A stretch of DNA of 64,000 bases. Source: Arctopsyche grandis. Taxonomy: Eukaryota > Arthropoda > Insecta > Trichoptera > Hydropsychidae. Both the position numbers and the translations under genes were made by a program. Positions within the stretch are counted from its first letter, which is position 1. Each line of letters opens with the position of its first letter. The stretch is taken from NCBI RefSeq assembly GCF_051622035.1, contig NC_135360.1:15504501-15568500 (forward strand), written 5' to 3'. Shown here one piece after another: positions 1 through 13,380 of this stretch. The notes under the pieces are model-generated. The model was not told where the DNA came from, did no database searches, and was given only the letters and a program-made list of their open reading frames with translations.

Positions 1-3000
1 CCATTGTCTTCTGATCTGGGTGGTGGTGGTGGTGGTGTCTCCGACGACGTATATACATACATAATTTTCGACACGGCCATTATCCAACACTTTGCCTTCG
101 GAGTTCTCTCTGTTCGTCGACGACCGCTTTGGACATGGTGCTTTTTGTTCATCGAGCAAACGGTGGCCCACTTGCGAATCACGCGCGCTTCCACGCAAAT
201 CTCGTTTTCAGTTTCATTTTTTTCTTTCAATTTTTTTGTCAATCATTATAAATGGCGCTTTGTGTTTTTATCTTGCATTGGCTTCAAACACCCATATTCG
301 CTGAAGTGGTTGTTTATAAACTAAACTTTCTGAAGCAACGATTGCTGTTGAGTAGTTTTGTAACCACTTTGTTTTTGTAAGTATATATGTATGTATGTAG
401 GGGTTTGCTGCAAATGATTGCTGCATGCTCGTTTCGATTGAATTTTAACTGTTTGAATTTCAGCATGTACGAAAGACAAGATATTTTATGGGGTTGCGCA
501 GATGACATTTCGATGTAAATTGATGATTGGCAATTCTTAAAATTGAGTTGGATCTTTCTGGCAAGTTTAAAATGGCAAAAGCCGAGACAAAAGTATGAAA
601 TGAGCATGCGCCCGCTTGGTTTGTAATCGTTTGTAGCGCAGGGGTATGTATGTATGTAGTAGGTATATAGCCAAATTGATGGGCATAAACAGGGTTTTGT
701 TTTAATTGTGGGTGATGCATTATACCTCTTTTAGTTATTACTAATAAATAATTCAAGAGTTTCTATGAACAACCATACTAATAAGCTTGTGAAGATTCTC
801 GTTGATTACAAGATGTTTACATATTATATGTACCCATTATATGTACAATATGTATGTATGTATATCCTTCAAGTATAAACAAAAAATACGAAAAAACTAT
901 TTGCTTAAAATCGTCGACTTGAAAATGCTTTTAGCTTAAAATGATATATTTATTTATTTTATTATATTTATTTTTACATAGATATGTATATTTATTTATT
1001 TTATTATATTTATTTTTACTAGGAAGGCTTGACAGGAAGACCCCAATGCGCCTTTCTGGACAATTAATTACAAACAATGCAGTATTTTATTATTACATAA
1101 ATCACTGTACTTCCAGAAGTTGAAGAATACGAAATAACAATTAATTAATTAAATAATAAATCCATTGAGACATCTATGGATTTTAGATTTGTACATAAAT
1201 TTTTACAAATTGTACATACAATAGTCTGTTCATGCAAAAACTATTAGGTATAAGTTTAAATATTCTCAATCGTTTTATCCATCTTCTTTGTATGTATTTA
1301 CTATGGCTATCAATGGTTGCAATATTTTATATTATTGGAAACTGGAATCATAGCAACGTTGTAATTCGGATTCCATAGGATTTCTCATTTCAAGTACTTG
1401 GCATTTTAACATTTCAAAGGTTTTGACATTAAAAAGTTTCATGCAACATCTGATGAGTCTATTTGAAGATAGCTTTTGACTTTAGCCCTTTTACTAAAAC
1501 CAATAATCCGTTTGTGAACAAACTAATGAACAATTGGACCGTAATATATTCAAAGGAAAAATTGTACTTATTGAGACTAGCCAAATTTAAAGGAAGTTAA
1601 TATTTAAGTAAGAAAATTTGTGGTAGAAGATCTATTCCTCAAGTACATACTTTATAAATATGTACTTTTAAATATGTTTGGTTGTTTATCGAATACTCGA
1701 AATTACGATATGTTTGAAGTATGTATGTACATATTCGTGTTGTATACAATACATATTTATGTATGTTTATTTGATGACATTCTCAAACTGTGAACCCTTT
1801 GATTTTAAGGTCAACGAAGTGTCTTAAATACGTATGACACATACGTACACACATATAAAGACTGTAAATTTACAATATTGGCAATTTTGTAAGACTTCAT
1901 TCCACTTGACCCCAATTTCATCGAAGGGTTATTTCCTCAGTCTTTTATAATGTTTTGATGTTTCGACGACGTTTTCAAATAAGCGTTGTTTGTATACGAT
2001 TTAACTATAATATTACACACGGAAAATTATCTTCATGACCCTGTATCGATATAAATAAATATTGTCTGCACAAAATTTCGGCGCTGATCAAATTTCGATT
2101 TTCGCCACTGAGAATTAAGGTCGTTCGTTTTTTAAGATACTTTTTTTCGTTGAACTTTTTTCATTTGAACTATCCTTGCGTGGTGAGATCGTTCCGGTAC
2201 GACCTCACGGATAAGGACGAGAGATCGTTCGACCCAATAGTGATGACTGCTGTACACACATACATGATGTTACATATGCGCACACGTTGGCAAAAGTCAA
2301 ATTGGAAAGGACACACTACTTATCGTCAATGTATTTTAGCGGCATGGGTAGGTAGTCGATTGAATTTTAAGAAAGCAAGCCGTTTATATAATCGAAGTCG
2401 GTGTGCGAATTGTTGATGAGGACATTTCATGCGTGCTTTCACTTGTGCCAGTTTTTAAAAGGTTCTAATACTTGCAATTACAGGTTATGCATTTACGGAC
2501 ATGTTTGACAAACTTTCGAAACACTGCATATTTTATTATTTATCCACATTTCTTATATCTACATATGTACATGCATCTGTCTGTGTCTTAAAACAATTGA
2601 AACATATTTAATGTGCTGACACAGAGTGGTACGCGGCGCTGTTTTTATTGAGATAGTTTGCACATGAAAAAAAAACCGCTGGCATGTCTAGTCTGTACCG
2701 TCGCGATCCTTTCTGATACACACCTTAGTGAGTGTTTTCGGTGATATTTTAATATTATCGTATTGACAGCGGTTTTGGTTTGATAGCGGTGATTCTCATA
2801 TTTGAAGAAATGTAGGAGAAATTTGTGCAGAATAATAAGACGTACGAATTAACAATGACATGAAGGCACGCCTATTATGGCTGGAATCTACCTGGATATG
2901 CCGTGCCACACTTTTGAGTGTGTTGATTGGCGAGATCCACCCCTCGCCGTTGTTTACAAACGAGATGCCGACCGGGACATTTTGGAATTGAATGATAAAT

Positions 3001-5063
3001 AGTAAAATTGAAATCCTGAGCCATTGAATATCACAAACAACTTTTGATTTTTTATAGTTTAGTGAAAGATATTTCAAATGATGCGGCTACTACTGAAAAA
3101 TTCTTAATACTTTTTTCATTTTTACTTCATCTATGTATGTACATAGTAACAATAGAAATATATGGAATTTTTTTTATTATACATATAATATGCTGTCAAA
3201 TTAAATCTATCAAATATTAAAAGAACTTCTAAATTTTAATTTTTTTTAAGTTTTCATTCAAAATCGGGAACGATATCTTTGCATTAATTATTTCACTGAA
3301 TAAATCGGGATTTTGTCGTCTTCATATAAAATTTGCATTTAAAATTGAAATTTGTGATGACGATTTTGACACCGCTAGATTTTGAAGCCATGGACCGTTG
3401 CTCCCTACACACGGCTCTGTTTATGCGATTAAATAATTACAGGTGAAAAGATCACACCCGCATTCGACTCGATATTCGAACTTGTCCTTGAACCCTTGCG
3501 ACCCTTTTTCCTTTCAATCTCATATTTACTTGTTTTTCTTTAGTAGTTTTTGTCCGACAGCCCTATGTACATACATATGTATATTAACGTAACCTTCATC
3601 TGGTATATGTATTTCACACGTGTTCATTCGTTTCTTTCAGAACCCTTAAGACACATTCGAAAGGTTTAATTTATCTGTATAACGCCGTCTATTAATTTAC
3701 ATATATTACAAAATGGTAATTTTTATTTATTTAAAATATATGGGGAAGGCGGCAAAGCCGATAGACGATATTTTTTGTCAACATTTCAGAAATCTATTCC
3801 TAAGTATTTGTGGCAGATTCGTGTTTGGATTTTGTGTTTAATGTCAATATCGCTATTTCGGATTTTTATCTATTCTTTTTTACTTATTGCCATATACAGG
3901 TCAGTGACTGCCTGCCTCGAGGTTGATTGATTTATTGTTGTATTGAAAAGGAATTGTTCGTTGAGCGACATATGAATGAATCATCTCGCATTGTGATCTG
4001 ACTCATTGGTTCAAAACTCCATTGCCCGTTCTAAAACGCTCATCGACGTAGCATTGTGACTTATGGAAAATGCAACGTTCGGATTTGTAGCCATTACTTG
4101 TGGTGATACGAGAATTGCTTTCACGCGTAAAGATAGACAAAGAGACGCGACCGCCGACAAAGAAATTAGTTTGTTCGCGGTAGACATTGGATCTGGATCA
4201 ACTTTCTACTTTTATGAATGTAACAAAGAGATGTGACTCTCAAAGTGCATCCGATTTGCTTGTGATCTCTTGTCGTTTTATGCCTCTGCTCTCACTTCGT
4301 CGAGGACTCGGCGCTTGCTCGGTCAAGTTCACGGTTTCTCGACTTTCACGAATTGAAACTCTCGAAAGGCTATATACATACATATAAATACATATGTACC
4401 TAAATTTGCGTTTATTTTCACGGACTGTCAAATCGAGACGATGCTCCTAATCTCGCACTTCCGCAGCACCACGACAATGGTCTCGGTCTGCCTATTCAAA
4501 CGAGCTTGACTGATGATTAATTGCTGACATCGATTTCGATAACGAGACTGCGCTTTAACGACCCGTCGACGTCTCAGTTCGATGACAGGAAAAATATTAT
4601 CTTCTATATGGCATAATAATAATGCCTTTTCCGGCGTCATTATTGTAATGGTCACTCGCTAAAAAGCAGATGGACGTGACGATGACTACTTTTAGAAAGT
4701 TTTAGCAGCTCGTTATAATTTGTTCCTTTGAAGATTCATCTAAAGAAAATGCTACGAATTTATCGCACTCGTATCGTTGATATTTCAATGAATTTGAATA
4801 AACAAGCTAAGCAAGTTGCATGTTACACTGTTGCGTCTGTCCACATATCCACACACGTAAACTAGTTATTTTCCAATACTTTTATTGGAAATTAAGTCTA
4901 ATGAACCAATTCGATTCGTATTACTTTATCACTAGTGAAAATTTCAATGATTTGTAAAAATTGATGTTGTATAATTCCTTCACTCATCCACAATGCTGGA
5001 ATAATTAATTCTACAAGTTTCATTACGTTATTGTATAGTGAAATTATGATATTTGTACATATC
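1..5063. other. No gene recognised; AT-rich non-coding DNA
   Basis: I see no exon-like reading frame with recognisable protein similarity on either strand. The stretch holds short ATGTATGT/ACATACAT simple repeats and a segment at about 745-930 that resembles the dispersed repeat at 28030-28420 (shared wording around the paired phrases for 'cttgtgaag' and 'tataaac'). It could be intergenic or a long intron of an upstream gene. Confidence 0.5.
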
Positions 5064-5275
5064 ATCATCATCTACGGCTACTCACCATCTACTGTTAGAT
5101 GAAGGATTCTCTAATACGCTTCCATTCGTCTCATACATCTCACCCTACACAATTTCCTTATTTCGTCTACCCATTTTCCTTTTACATTCTCTCGGGTACC
5201 ATTCTAGCACTTATTTTGTCCATTCTTCTAGCTACGCGACCCGCCCATAAGCCATTTCAATCTCTTCACCGTTAC
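5064..5275 (-). repeat. Degraded LINE ORF2 C-terminal fragment
   Basis: Read on the minus strand, this piece matches the end of a non-LTR retrotransposon ORF2 of the common insect 'endonuclease-reverse transcriptase' kind, including the region that normally reads W-x-GHVAR...EW.PRE. Related copies lie at 10180-10690 and 16818-17230, which share the phrase tctcgggtaccattc. It is too short and broken to be coding. Family placement (RTE-like) is from memory of such proteins, not from a search. Confidence 0.6.
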
Positions 5276-5337
5276 TTGAATTAATTTCAGATCGTCTTTA
5301 GAGTGAATATGTAAAATCTACCTAATTTAATTTTAGT

Positions 5338-5690
5338 TAGTGGTGTGCCCGTGACTTTAAAAAAAGGGGACTAGATATGTAATTAAAGAGATGAATAAAC
5401 TAAATTTTTTATTGTCTTTGATGGAACGCCTATACATAATATTCGCCTGTACCGTGAATAGAACAAAATTGAGGTAGCGAGTCCGTGCAAGAGAATAACG
5501 CGACGGACCGTACTATAACAACTAATTACCACTACCACTACCTCATTTAGGGCCTATTCCGGTTTCTGAACTTCGCTAATCCGAGTGAACGATAGCAATA
5601 TGGACGGCGGTTTTAATTTATTGTAATTTGAATTGTTGATATATTTAAATTTTAGATAAAACATTTTAGTACAATGACGGCACGCCACTG
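5338..5690. mobile_element. Non-autonomous hAT-like element
   Basis: The two ends are inverted repeats: the left end reads tagtggtgtgcccgtgac and the reverse complement of the right end reads cagtggcgtgccgtcat. CAGTGGCGTGCCGT is the type of terminus seen in hAT elements. The 353-bp body has no coding frame. The 8-bp flanks do not match well, so the insertion is old or the ends are slightly misplaced. Confidence 0.6.
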
Positions 5691-7982
5691 GTATGTATTC
5701 ATATAGAGACATACTTAACCAAAGCTTTCAAGTCGTTAAGTTAGTAGTTAAGCTAACAAGCTCCGTGTTAATGTACTCGTACATTTATTTTAAGATGCAT
5801 TTACTTTGTAAGTTTGTTTCATATCATTTATTTTTTAAAAAGCTTTAATTTTTCTGTACAAAAATAAGCCAAAAAATAAATTGAAAAAAGGATCAACATT
5901 TGGGATCAAAAGGATGAGATTTTCTTTCCAATTAAGTGTTTGTGTGTGTATATATGTTCTTCTGCATATTTTGTTTTCGTTTTTACATACAGACTTCTAT
6001 GACTTTCATTTTAAAAGTTATAAAAATATCATCTAGTAACAATAGGTGATATTTTGTGGTTATGCGAAAATTGACCTCGAGATTTTGACGGATTTGATCA
6101 ATGATCACCTTTTCATTTATCAAGTAATAAATATATTCCAAAATTATTGATTCAATTTTGCTGAAAAGCGAAAAATGGCGCCGATTATCAGATTGTTAAC
6201 CCCTTTGGTGGGTGTTTTAACCTTTTAGTCTCGTGTCGTTGTCGATCGTTCACACGATACGATTTACACAATTGGTGGGCAAGATTTTTTTTCACTAAAT
6301 TTTTTTTAATTTCAGGATCGTCGCCCCGCTAAATATCTTCGATGGCAAACATAAAAAAATCCCATTTCAATCTTGATGTGTACCCAATTGAATAATATAA
6401 CATTTCCATTGCAAATATAGTCTCAAAACAAATTTGTAATCGTTTGTTTCGTATACATATTGGATGTAGTCTCTTTCAATATTGGTACTTCAATGAACGA
6501 ACGAAACATCAAAACGAATAGTGAAAATGTTATAAGCATAAATTCTCATTGTTCTTATTTAAACAATGATTATTTTCAGTTACGTGTTAGTTTCTAAAAA
6601 AAAATCTCGTTCACATACATCGTGTTTCTTTTATTGAAATCTCTGCTGTGTAATCAATACACCTTTGCATTATACATAACTTTGTGTACCTGTGTCATTT
6701 CTTCGTACGTACATACATATATACATACATACATACAAGCATGTGAGTTCTATTACAGTTTCTGAACTACTTTCACTGTATTTACAATGTCGCTCAACGC
6801 CACATTGTGAGATGCGATAACATGCTTATATTGCGATTCTCAATATTTTCTCTCAATTTATATTAAAATATATATTAATTTCAACGTGTTTTTCACCTTT
6901 GTCATGAGATGGCGATCTCGTGTGCAATCGCCCTTAATACTGTGCAATCCAGGGCGTCCCAACTGGGACTTTGTGTGCAACTAAAATGCATCGTTGATAT
7001 GCAGGGGAGGTCGTCGCATAATTGCGGCCCTAAACACGGAGAAGGTCGTTTTCCAAACAAGGTTACAGATTATATACTCCGACAGCATACTCATCGCAAA
7101 CGTATGTGTATTATATTTATAGGCAGCCTATCGTATGTAGAGGACGTGTGATTACATTGTATATTTTTCAGGATGCAGTTGATACGTTTTATGTCTGGTG
7201 CAGATACGTTTTAGATACACACGGCTATGCATATGTAGGTGAGAGGTGGTATACAAGTGATCCTTAGCTTCACTTTCGATTCGTTCACAGTGGGTGGGTG
7301 GGTGGGTGCGACTTTCACGCGAATGCTGGTTTCCACCGGTTGAAACCTGATGCTGAAACCTGATTAGTATAATATTATAAGCTGAGAAGTAGATGTTTTA
7401 ATATGTATATATCGTTCGTATTAGACTTATAACAATTGTTCGTGTTAGCGTGTTTTAGTGCTCTCAAACTGTGGTGAGATTACATAGAAGGTGTGCGCAA
7501 TTGGTATAATGAAATTTAGAAATATATTTGAAAGATTTGTTTCTGCGTGACAGGTTGAAATTGATTATTTTCCATTTCTTTATGACTTGTGTAGCTAGTA
7601 ATAAAGTCGACTACCGAAAGTCATAGTGATGTATTGCAAACCATGATTAGAAAATATATAAAGATTTTAGAACATACATACATATGTACATACCTACTAC
7701 ATATTTTCTAGAATTAAATGAAGCTTGAATGAATGGGAAATTCTTCCCTTATCAGTAATCTTCGGCGTTGGCTTGATGCTTTTCAAATATAAAAAGATCG
7801 CTACATTAGTGTTCAAAGCAAGATAGCAAAAAAGCATGGTTAAAAAAAGTAATTGATAATATTAAACCATTTTTGTTCGAAAAGCGTCGACCGAACGCCT
7901 AAATCTGCGCATCAGTATTCGAATATTGTTCAATAATATTTAAAATGCAGGAGAAGAATAGCTCCTTAGTCAGATTCTAGAA
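5691..7982. other. No gene recognised
   Basis: No exon or RNA gene could be supported on either strand. The stretch contains short tetranucleotide runs (6700-6740) and a GGGT run near 7290. Confidence 0.45.
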
Positions 7983-8604
7983 CAAGGGCTCCCAAATAGT
8001 GAGGAATTCCCTCTGGGAGGAAATTTAGAATTCCAGGGGGTGAATTGCTGAATAGCTTAGATTCTTATTCTTATTTCTTTTTTCACAAAACTTAATGTTA
8101 TAAGTTTTATCATTTTCTTATTTAAATTTTCAATTAAATTAAATTTAATAATATATTAAATACAGTAAAAATATTTGTGAAATGCTATCGATATGTTTGG
8201 GACAAAAGTCACAACATATTATCAATAGAGAAGGCCTCAATGTGTTAATTGTATCAAAATTTTGTCAAATGATTCTGAAACCAACAGAGTTGAAGCAATA
8301 TTTGCTGAATGTTCATCCACAACACAAGAAAAAGGAAAAAAACTTCTTTGAACGTCATGGGAGTGCTCTCAAAAAATGAAGCGGGATTCAACAGGGTAGT
8401 TTTAAGAAAAAAACGAAAATATCACTGAAGCTTTTTATGTTTTAACAAATCAGAAAAAACCACTTTGATCAAATCATGTGCTCTCAAATTGTTGGAAATC
8501 GTGTTGGGAAATGGATTGGAGAAAAAGAGGTTGGGGGGTGGGGTGGTATTACATTTTGAACAATGTTGAAACGGGAATGGAACTAAAACTGCTTGGAACC
8601 CCTG
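7983..8604 (+). mobile_element. hAT-family element remnant with transposase piece
   Basis: The left end (caagggctcccaaatagt) and the reverse complement of the right end (caggggttccaagcagtt) are diverged inverted repeats of hAT type. The flanks ttctagaa and ctttaaaa agree at 5 of 8 positions and fit the hAT target pattern nTnTAnAn. Inside, 8182-8379 encodes a 65-residue frame ending in PTELKQYLLNVHPQHK, then FFERH; this resembles the BED zinc-finger/N-terminal part of ZBED5/SCAND3-type hAT transposases, where the 'ELKxHL...HP' stretch supplies the last zinc ligands. Downstream the frame is broken. The element cannot encode a working transposase. Confidence 0.65.
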
Positions 8605-8692
8605 CTTTAAAAGATATTTATTGAAAATAAGATTTATATGAGATGATCGGACTTCTTTTTAGTTATGCATTTGTTTTTAATATTAGTTATGT

Positions 8693-8826
8693 TATACCGG
8701 TGCGATGACACGATTGGACGAATAGCGACCAATTTTTAACGTCCGAAACGTTAAAAATCGGTTGGATCACCTGTTGCTACGCTGCGAGTAAGGTCCAAGC
8801 TACTCGCATCGTGTCAATCCGGTATT
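8693..8826. mobile_element. Short palindromic MITE-like element
   Basis: The ends read ataccggtgcgatgacacga on the left and, as reverse complement on the right, ataccggattgacacgatgc. An internal hairpin is built on aacgttaaaaa-type repeats. The size (134 bp) and terminal symmetry suggest a MITE. No family could be assigned. Confidence 0.4.
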
Positions 8827-10179
8827 AGATAAAGGTTTTAAGCAGCTTTTGCTGCGTTCAGATTAGACTGGATACTCAAAACACCCAAATGAACACCAAC
8901 ATCCAAAGGCGCTCCCCCTCCACATGGAGGCTAATGCTAACATATGTATACATCCTAATTATTTTGATCAAAATTGGAAATACACTGGCAAATGTTGTGT
9001 CTCAAGTGGTACAAGCATGTTTCAATTTTGAAAAAAACTTTTTTATTTACTATGACGCGGTAGTGTATTCGTTTTTAGATTTGATAGAAAAAAGGCGTCG
9101 AAACTGAACAATTTATATAAGTTGGGATCATTTAAGTAATAAATTAGACTTTTTTTTGGTTTTTTCATATGTGCATGCACTGCCCACAATTTGTTGTAAG
9201 CGAAATGATCTCACACATCAGTGCTCGTTTAAATGTGTGATCAATTCATCCTAAATCGCTGTTTGCCTAATTTTGAATACAAATCACGGATTATGGCATA
9301 TGAAGTGGGCTTCTTCTCGTTGAACTGTCGCCAAGATAATGACAGCCATCCGTTTTGTTGAAAGTTGCGTGTCAGTTGCACAATGATGAAATCATCGCGC
9401 ACGCACCGAACATAATATCGAGATAGAAAAATATTTTGTGTACTCGCGAGAGTTTGCAAGGCTGATGGATCGCTATCCACGTCGGCGAGTCAACCTATGA
9501 CTTCATTTTGCGATCTATAATAAATTGAGTATGCGAAATCGTGTCTTGCAATTTCAGATGCGTAGGACACCTTCGTGTTTTGTATTGCGGAAAATCACAG
9601 TCTGCGTACGTTTGAATTGTAATGTTGTTTGCGAGACCCTGAAAATTATGCTAAAATTGCTAACACGGCTCTGCATTCCGCAATAATTCACTCTATCTGC
9701 CTATATCAAATTGAATGTCATTTTGTATGGATTTATGCTTGTGTGCTCTTCAATCATTCGATCAATTGAGTGTGTGTAATTCTTTGAATTGTCATTGTTT
9801 TACATATGTATGTGTATATTCAGACAGTAGTTGTTTTACACTGTCTGTACCTACCTATATTTTTTGTACGAAGCGAATTTTTCTTTGTGTATTTACTTGA
9901 TATTTTTTTTCATAATGCTTGGTAGCTGACATATTATTATATATGTACATTTCAGACAGTTGGTTGACCTATAGTGAGCTCGTTCATTGAAACTTGGGTC
10001 TTTGAACTATGTGTGTGTAGAAAAATTTGATTCGATTGGTAGATTAAATCAATATATTTATTTCCTTAATGTTACGATTTTTTGTCTTATCCTCTATATA
10101 TTTTGAAATACGCCTTTTACAATTGTACATACATATGTAGATATTACATAAAAAAATATTTATTTATAATATAATCATC
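8827..10179. other. No gene recognised
   Basis: Short open frames on both strands lack similarity to known proteins, splice context or codon pattern. Nothing else stands out. Confidence 0.4.
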
Positions 10180-10690
10180 ATTATCATTTATAGCCATTTC
10201 CCTGGACGAAGGTCTCTTCAACACGCTTTCGTTAGTCTCTGTTTTTGGTGGTGATCGGATAAATGCACTCAAAAGAGCCGCACTCTCGAGACATCCAAAC
10301 TTTCAAAGATGCTCAAGAAGAACTAACGCAATATAATTCCTCAAAAAAGCGTCAATAAATTGGAGGGTGGTAACCCTTTTTGCGGAATTCTATTGCGTGA
10401 GTTCTTTGAAAATTAGGATTTCTCGAAACTGCGCCACTATTCAGTGCAATTCAGTGCATTCTTCCGGGAACCATTTTGGGTAACTGTCATCCATCTGATC
10501 CCACACATATTTCCAATTTCATGCACCCATCTTCCCAGAGGCCTTCATTCTACCCGTTTACATTCTTTCGGGTACCATTCGAGCACTTCTTTCGTCCATC
10601 TATCGTCAGTTCTTCTAGCTCGTGACCTGCTCATTGCTATTTCAATCCCTTATTCCATCCATTATATTAACTGCTCTTGTCATACTTATC
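10180..10690 (-). repeat. Degraded LINE ORF2 3' fragment
   Basis: The stretch shares the phrases catcatcat...ctggacgaa, tctttcgggtaccattcgag and cgtgacctgctcat with the copies at 5064 and 16818. On the minus strand these correspond to the C-terminal part of a LINE reverse transcriptase ORF. It is interrupted by unrelated sequence at about 10230-10440, so it is an old, rearranged insertion. Confidence 0.55.
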
Positions 10691-10691
10691 A

Positions 10692-10792
10692 CTAGAGGTA
10701 GGATAGTCACAGTGCTATCCATTGTCCGGCAAACCTTTAACAATGCATTTACAACCTTTGAACAATACACGGCCCCCTCAGGCTCCGGTGAC
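10692..10792 (+). repeat. 101-bp inverted copy of 12853-12953
   Basis: This stretch is the near-exact reverse complement of 12853-12953, for example gaggtaggatagtcacagtg here and cactgtgactatcctacctc there. It appears to be the same LINE 3' segment inserted in opposite orientation about 2.2 kb apart. Confidence 0.75.
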
Positions 10793-12699
10793 TACTTATC
10801 ACCCACGTATTCTGTTTTATATATGAGCATATATGTAGTTTTCCATACTTTTCGATTTAAACATATATTAGATTTATACATATATTATATATTACACGTG
10901 TGTTTAATATAGTAAACGGACAATTTTGCACCTAGCGATATCGCACACGACAATCGTTGTCACGAAAATTGCATATGCGGAATATCTGGCACTCGAATTC
11001 TCCGTGATAGTTCGCGTGGATGACTCTTGGTAGGGGGGATTTTCAAGTGCCAAATATACCAAGTTCGAGATTTTCGTGTCTTGTGCGAAATCTCCATGTG
11101 CGATATTGTCATCGTAACATTTAATACAAAGCCAATTATTATCTGTCTGTAATCACAAAGACTTTTATTTATTTATTTAATAAAAAAAATAGTGACATAA
11201 TACAGTTTCCAAATACGCCACTAAGACCAAATTATAACCTTTAAACGCCTAAAACAATTTAACCCTTTCCCCAACGATGACCGCTATAGACGTCATGCCT
11301 AAAATTCATATTGCGAATGGCGCGACTCAGTGTGTAAACAAAATACTCCCAAGTGTCAATTGAAATATTTGGTCGCTTGAATAAATATTACAACATATAT
11401 TTATGGTCGAAAACTGGATTTTTATAAATTCGCTTAAAAAGTACCGCAAAAGTTGCAGCGGGTAAATAGTTAACTTATTTTCTTTATATTTATGAGAGGG
11501 TTTTGAGCGATTTATTTATCATTGCGATACGACTTTTGAATATGAATAAGGGCTAATTAAAAAAAAAAACTTTAAATTAAACAGAAATAATTATTTGTTT
11601 TATATTGCTCATTTATTTATTTTTGAAAAAGACATATATGTATTTATATAAAGAGAATTATGATAGATTTATGTAGATATAAATATTTAGCGCGATATGT
11701 GTCAATTTTCACAAACATACATGTTTTACACTGATATATGTATTCCTGTCTAGTTGATAAAGCATTCGCTTGCTGGAAATGTATATATGTACATACATAC
11801 ATACATAGATTGGGTTTGGATTCATTGCTCTCACTTTGGCATTGAGATGATCGTTCAGGTCATCGTCGCCTGCAGCTGAACCTTCGCGATAGTCGCACGA
11901 TTTTTCCTACTCTTACCAGTTTCCCTCAAGACAATCGGTACAACGAGTTGGTTGACGTTAATCAGACATTTATTAGATTCTAATATTTAATTTCGATGTT
12001 ATTAATTTAACAATTTACGGCACCCACTGCTTTTTTTTTGCTGTTATTATTTTCGTATATCTATGTATGTATGTATGTATATAAGGAATCACCATTGACT
12101 GGAGCGCGTGCTGCGAATGAATAATGAATGGATGTATATTTTATTATGGCCGTGTCGATAACGTACGAAATTTAATCAACCAGAAGATACTGGTTCAAAC
12201 CGGATTATTGTGCGTAAAATATACGTATAGTGTGTAAGTTTTTTTTTATGACATTATATGTCGCTATTTAATTCGTATCAGCCATGCTGTGCAAACAATA
12301 ATATTTACATCACGAGCAGGTGGTTTGACAACCCCGTTGATCGGGAGCTTCATTTCAACTGATTAGTATATTATTATATTGATCAGTTCAAAGTACCCAG
12401 CCTAGATTAGATTCAATAAATTAAATATATTTGCTACCGCGAACTCTACTTCATTAATCATTTTGTATATCATATCACTAATATGTACATATGTATTACC
12501 TCATTTCCATGGATTGACCCAAGTTAATTTTTAGTCAATCTTCTTTCAATGTCTATCATATTGTCAGTCGTTTAGTTCAGTAACTATACATTTAAAGACA
12601 CGCCAAACTTAAAACGCACATGATACAATGTAAATCTTATGTCAAAATATGCCTAATATGTATTCATTTGATTTTTAAAAGTAATATATTACTAGCTAA
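10793..12699. other. No gene recognised; possible old piggyBac-like MITE inside
   Basis: No coding frame is supported. At about 11262-11475 the left end TTAACCCTTTCCCCAACG and the reverse complement of the right end TTAACTATTTACCCGCTG are alike and both begin with TTAA, which hints at a decayed piggyBac-like miniature element. This is only a weak call. Confidence 0.35.
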
Positions 12700-13380
12700 T
12701 GTTCATTTTCGTTCTTATTTATTTATTTATTCAAATAGCAAAACTGCTAATACATACAATACAAAATAACAAAATAACAACAAAAAATTATAAATCATCT
12801 TCCACAAAGGTATCCATTAACACCCTTCAAGAAAGCAGCAATGTTATTAGTAGTCACCGGAGCCTGAGGGGGCCGTGTATTGTTCAAAGGTTGTAAATGC
12901 ATTGTTAAAGGTTTGCCGAAAAATGGATAGCACTGTGACTATCCTACCTCTAGTTATTAGAACTTCTAATGCCTTCAGGAAGGGCATTATACATTTGAAC
13001 ACCTCTGTGAAAAACACCTCCTGCAGTTTTAGCTTTTTAGTCTTGTTGGTATTTGTTATATTTTCTTATTTCATGTTAGTGTTTGAGGCATAATTAGGAA
13101 AATAGCTCGAACCTTTATACAACACATACAATATTTTTACAAGTTACTGGTTGGTTTGGTGTGCAATCCTCAAATTCTTGATTGTTCCCTGCCAACTCAG
13201 GTACATTAGATGACGCAGTTTGTTCTCTTTTCCTGTGGCACGTATCAATTTGATGGCTTCGTCGCCTATTGCAAAGGGAATTATAGATCCTCAACCAGAT
13301 TTCCGTTAGCTTGGATTTGCTTAATCTAAAGTATGTTGATCTGATTGAGGGATTATTTAATTTAAGATCGTAAATGTCTT
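12700..13380 (-). repeat. LINE 3' end fragment
   Basis: On the minus strand near 12950-13025 a frame reads GVFHRGVQMYNALPEGIRSS. This is the 'hxGhxhYNxLP' stretch that many Jockey/CR1-group ORF2 proteins carry near their C-terminus. An AT-rich (TTTA)n tail follows at 12715-12735, as expected for the 3' end of a minus-strand LINE. The frame is interrupted and the copy is dead. Confidence 0.5.

Noticed and set aside
2796-3077. 93-codon minus-strand frame
   Set aside because: No recognisable domain, no splice or promoter context, and low-complexity AT-rich composition.
12180-12215. Stretches like ggttcaaacc that resemble tRNA T-loops
   Set aside because: No matching acceptor stem, anticodon arm or A box within 90 bases; no tRNA gene could be folded by eye anywhere in the window.
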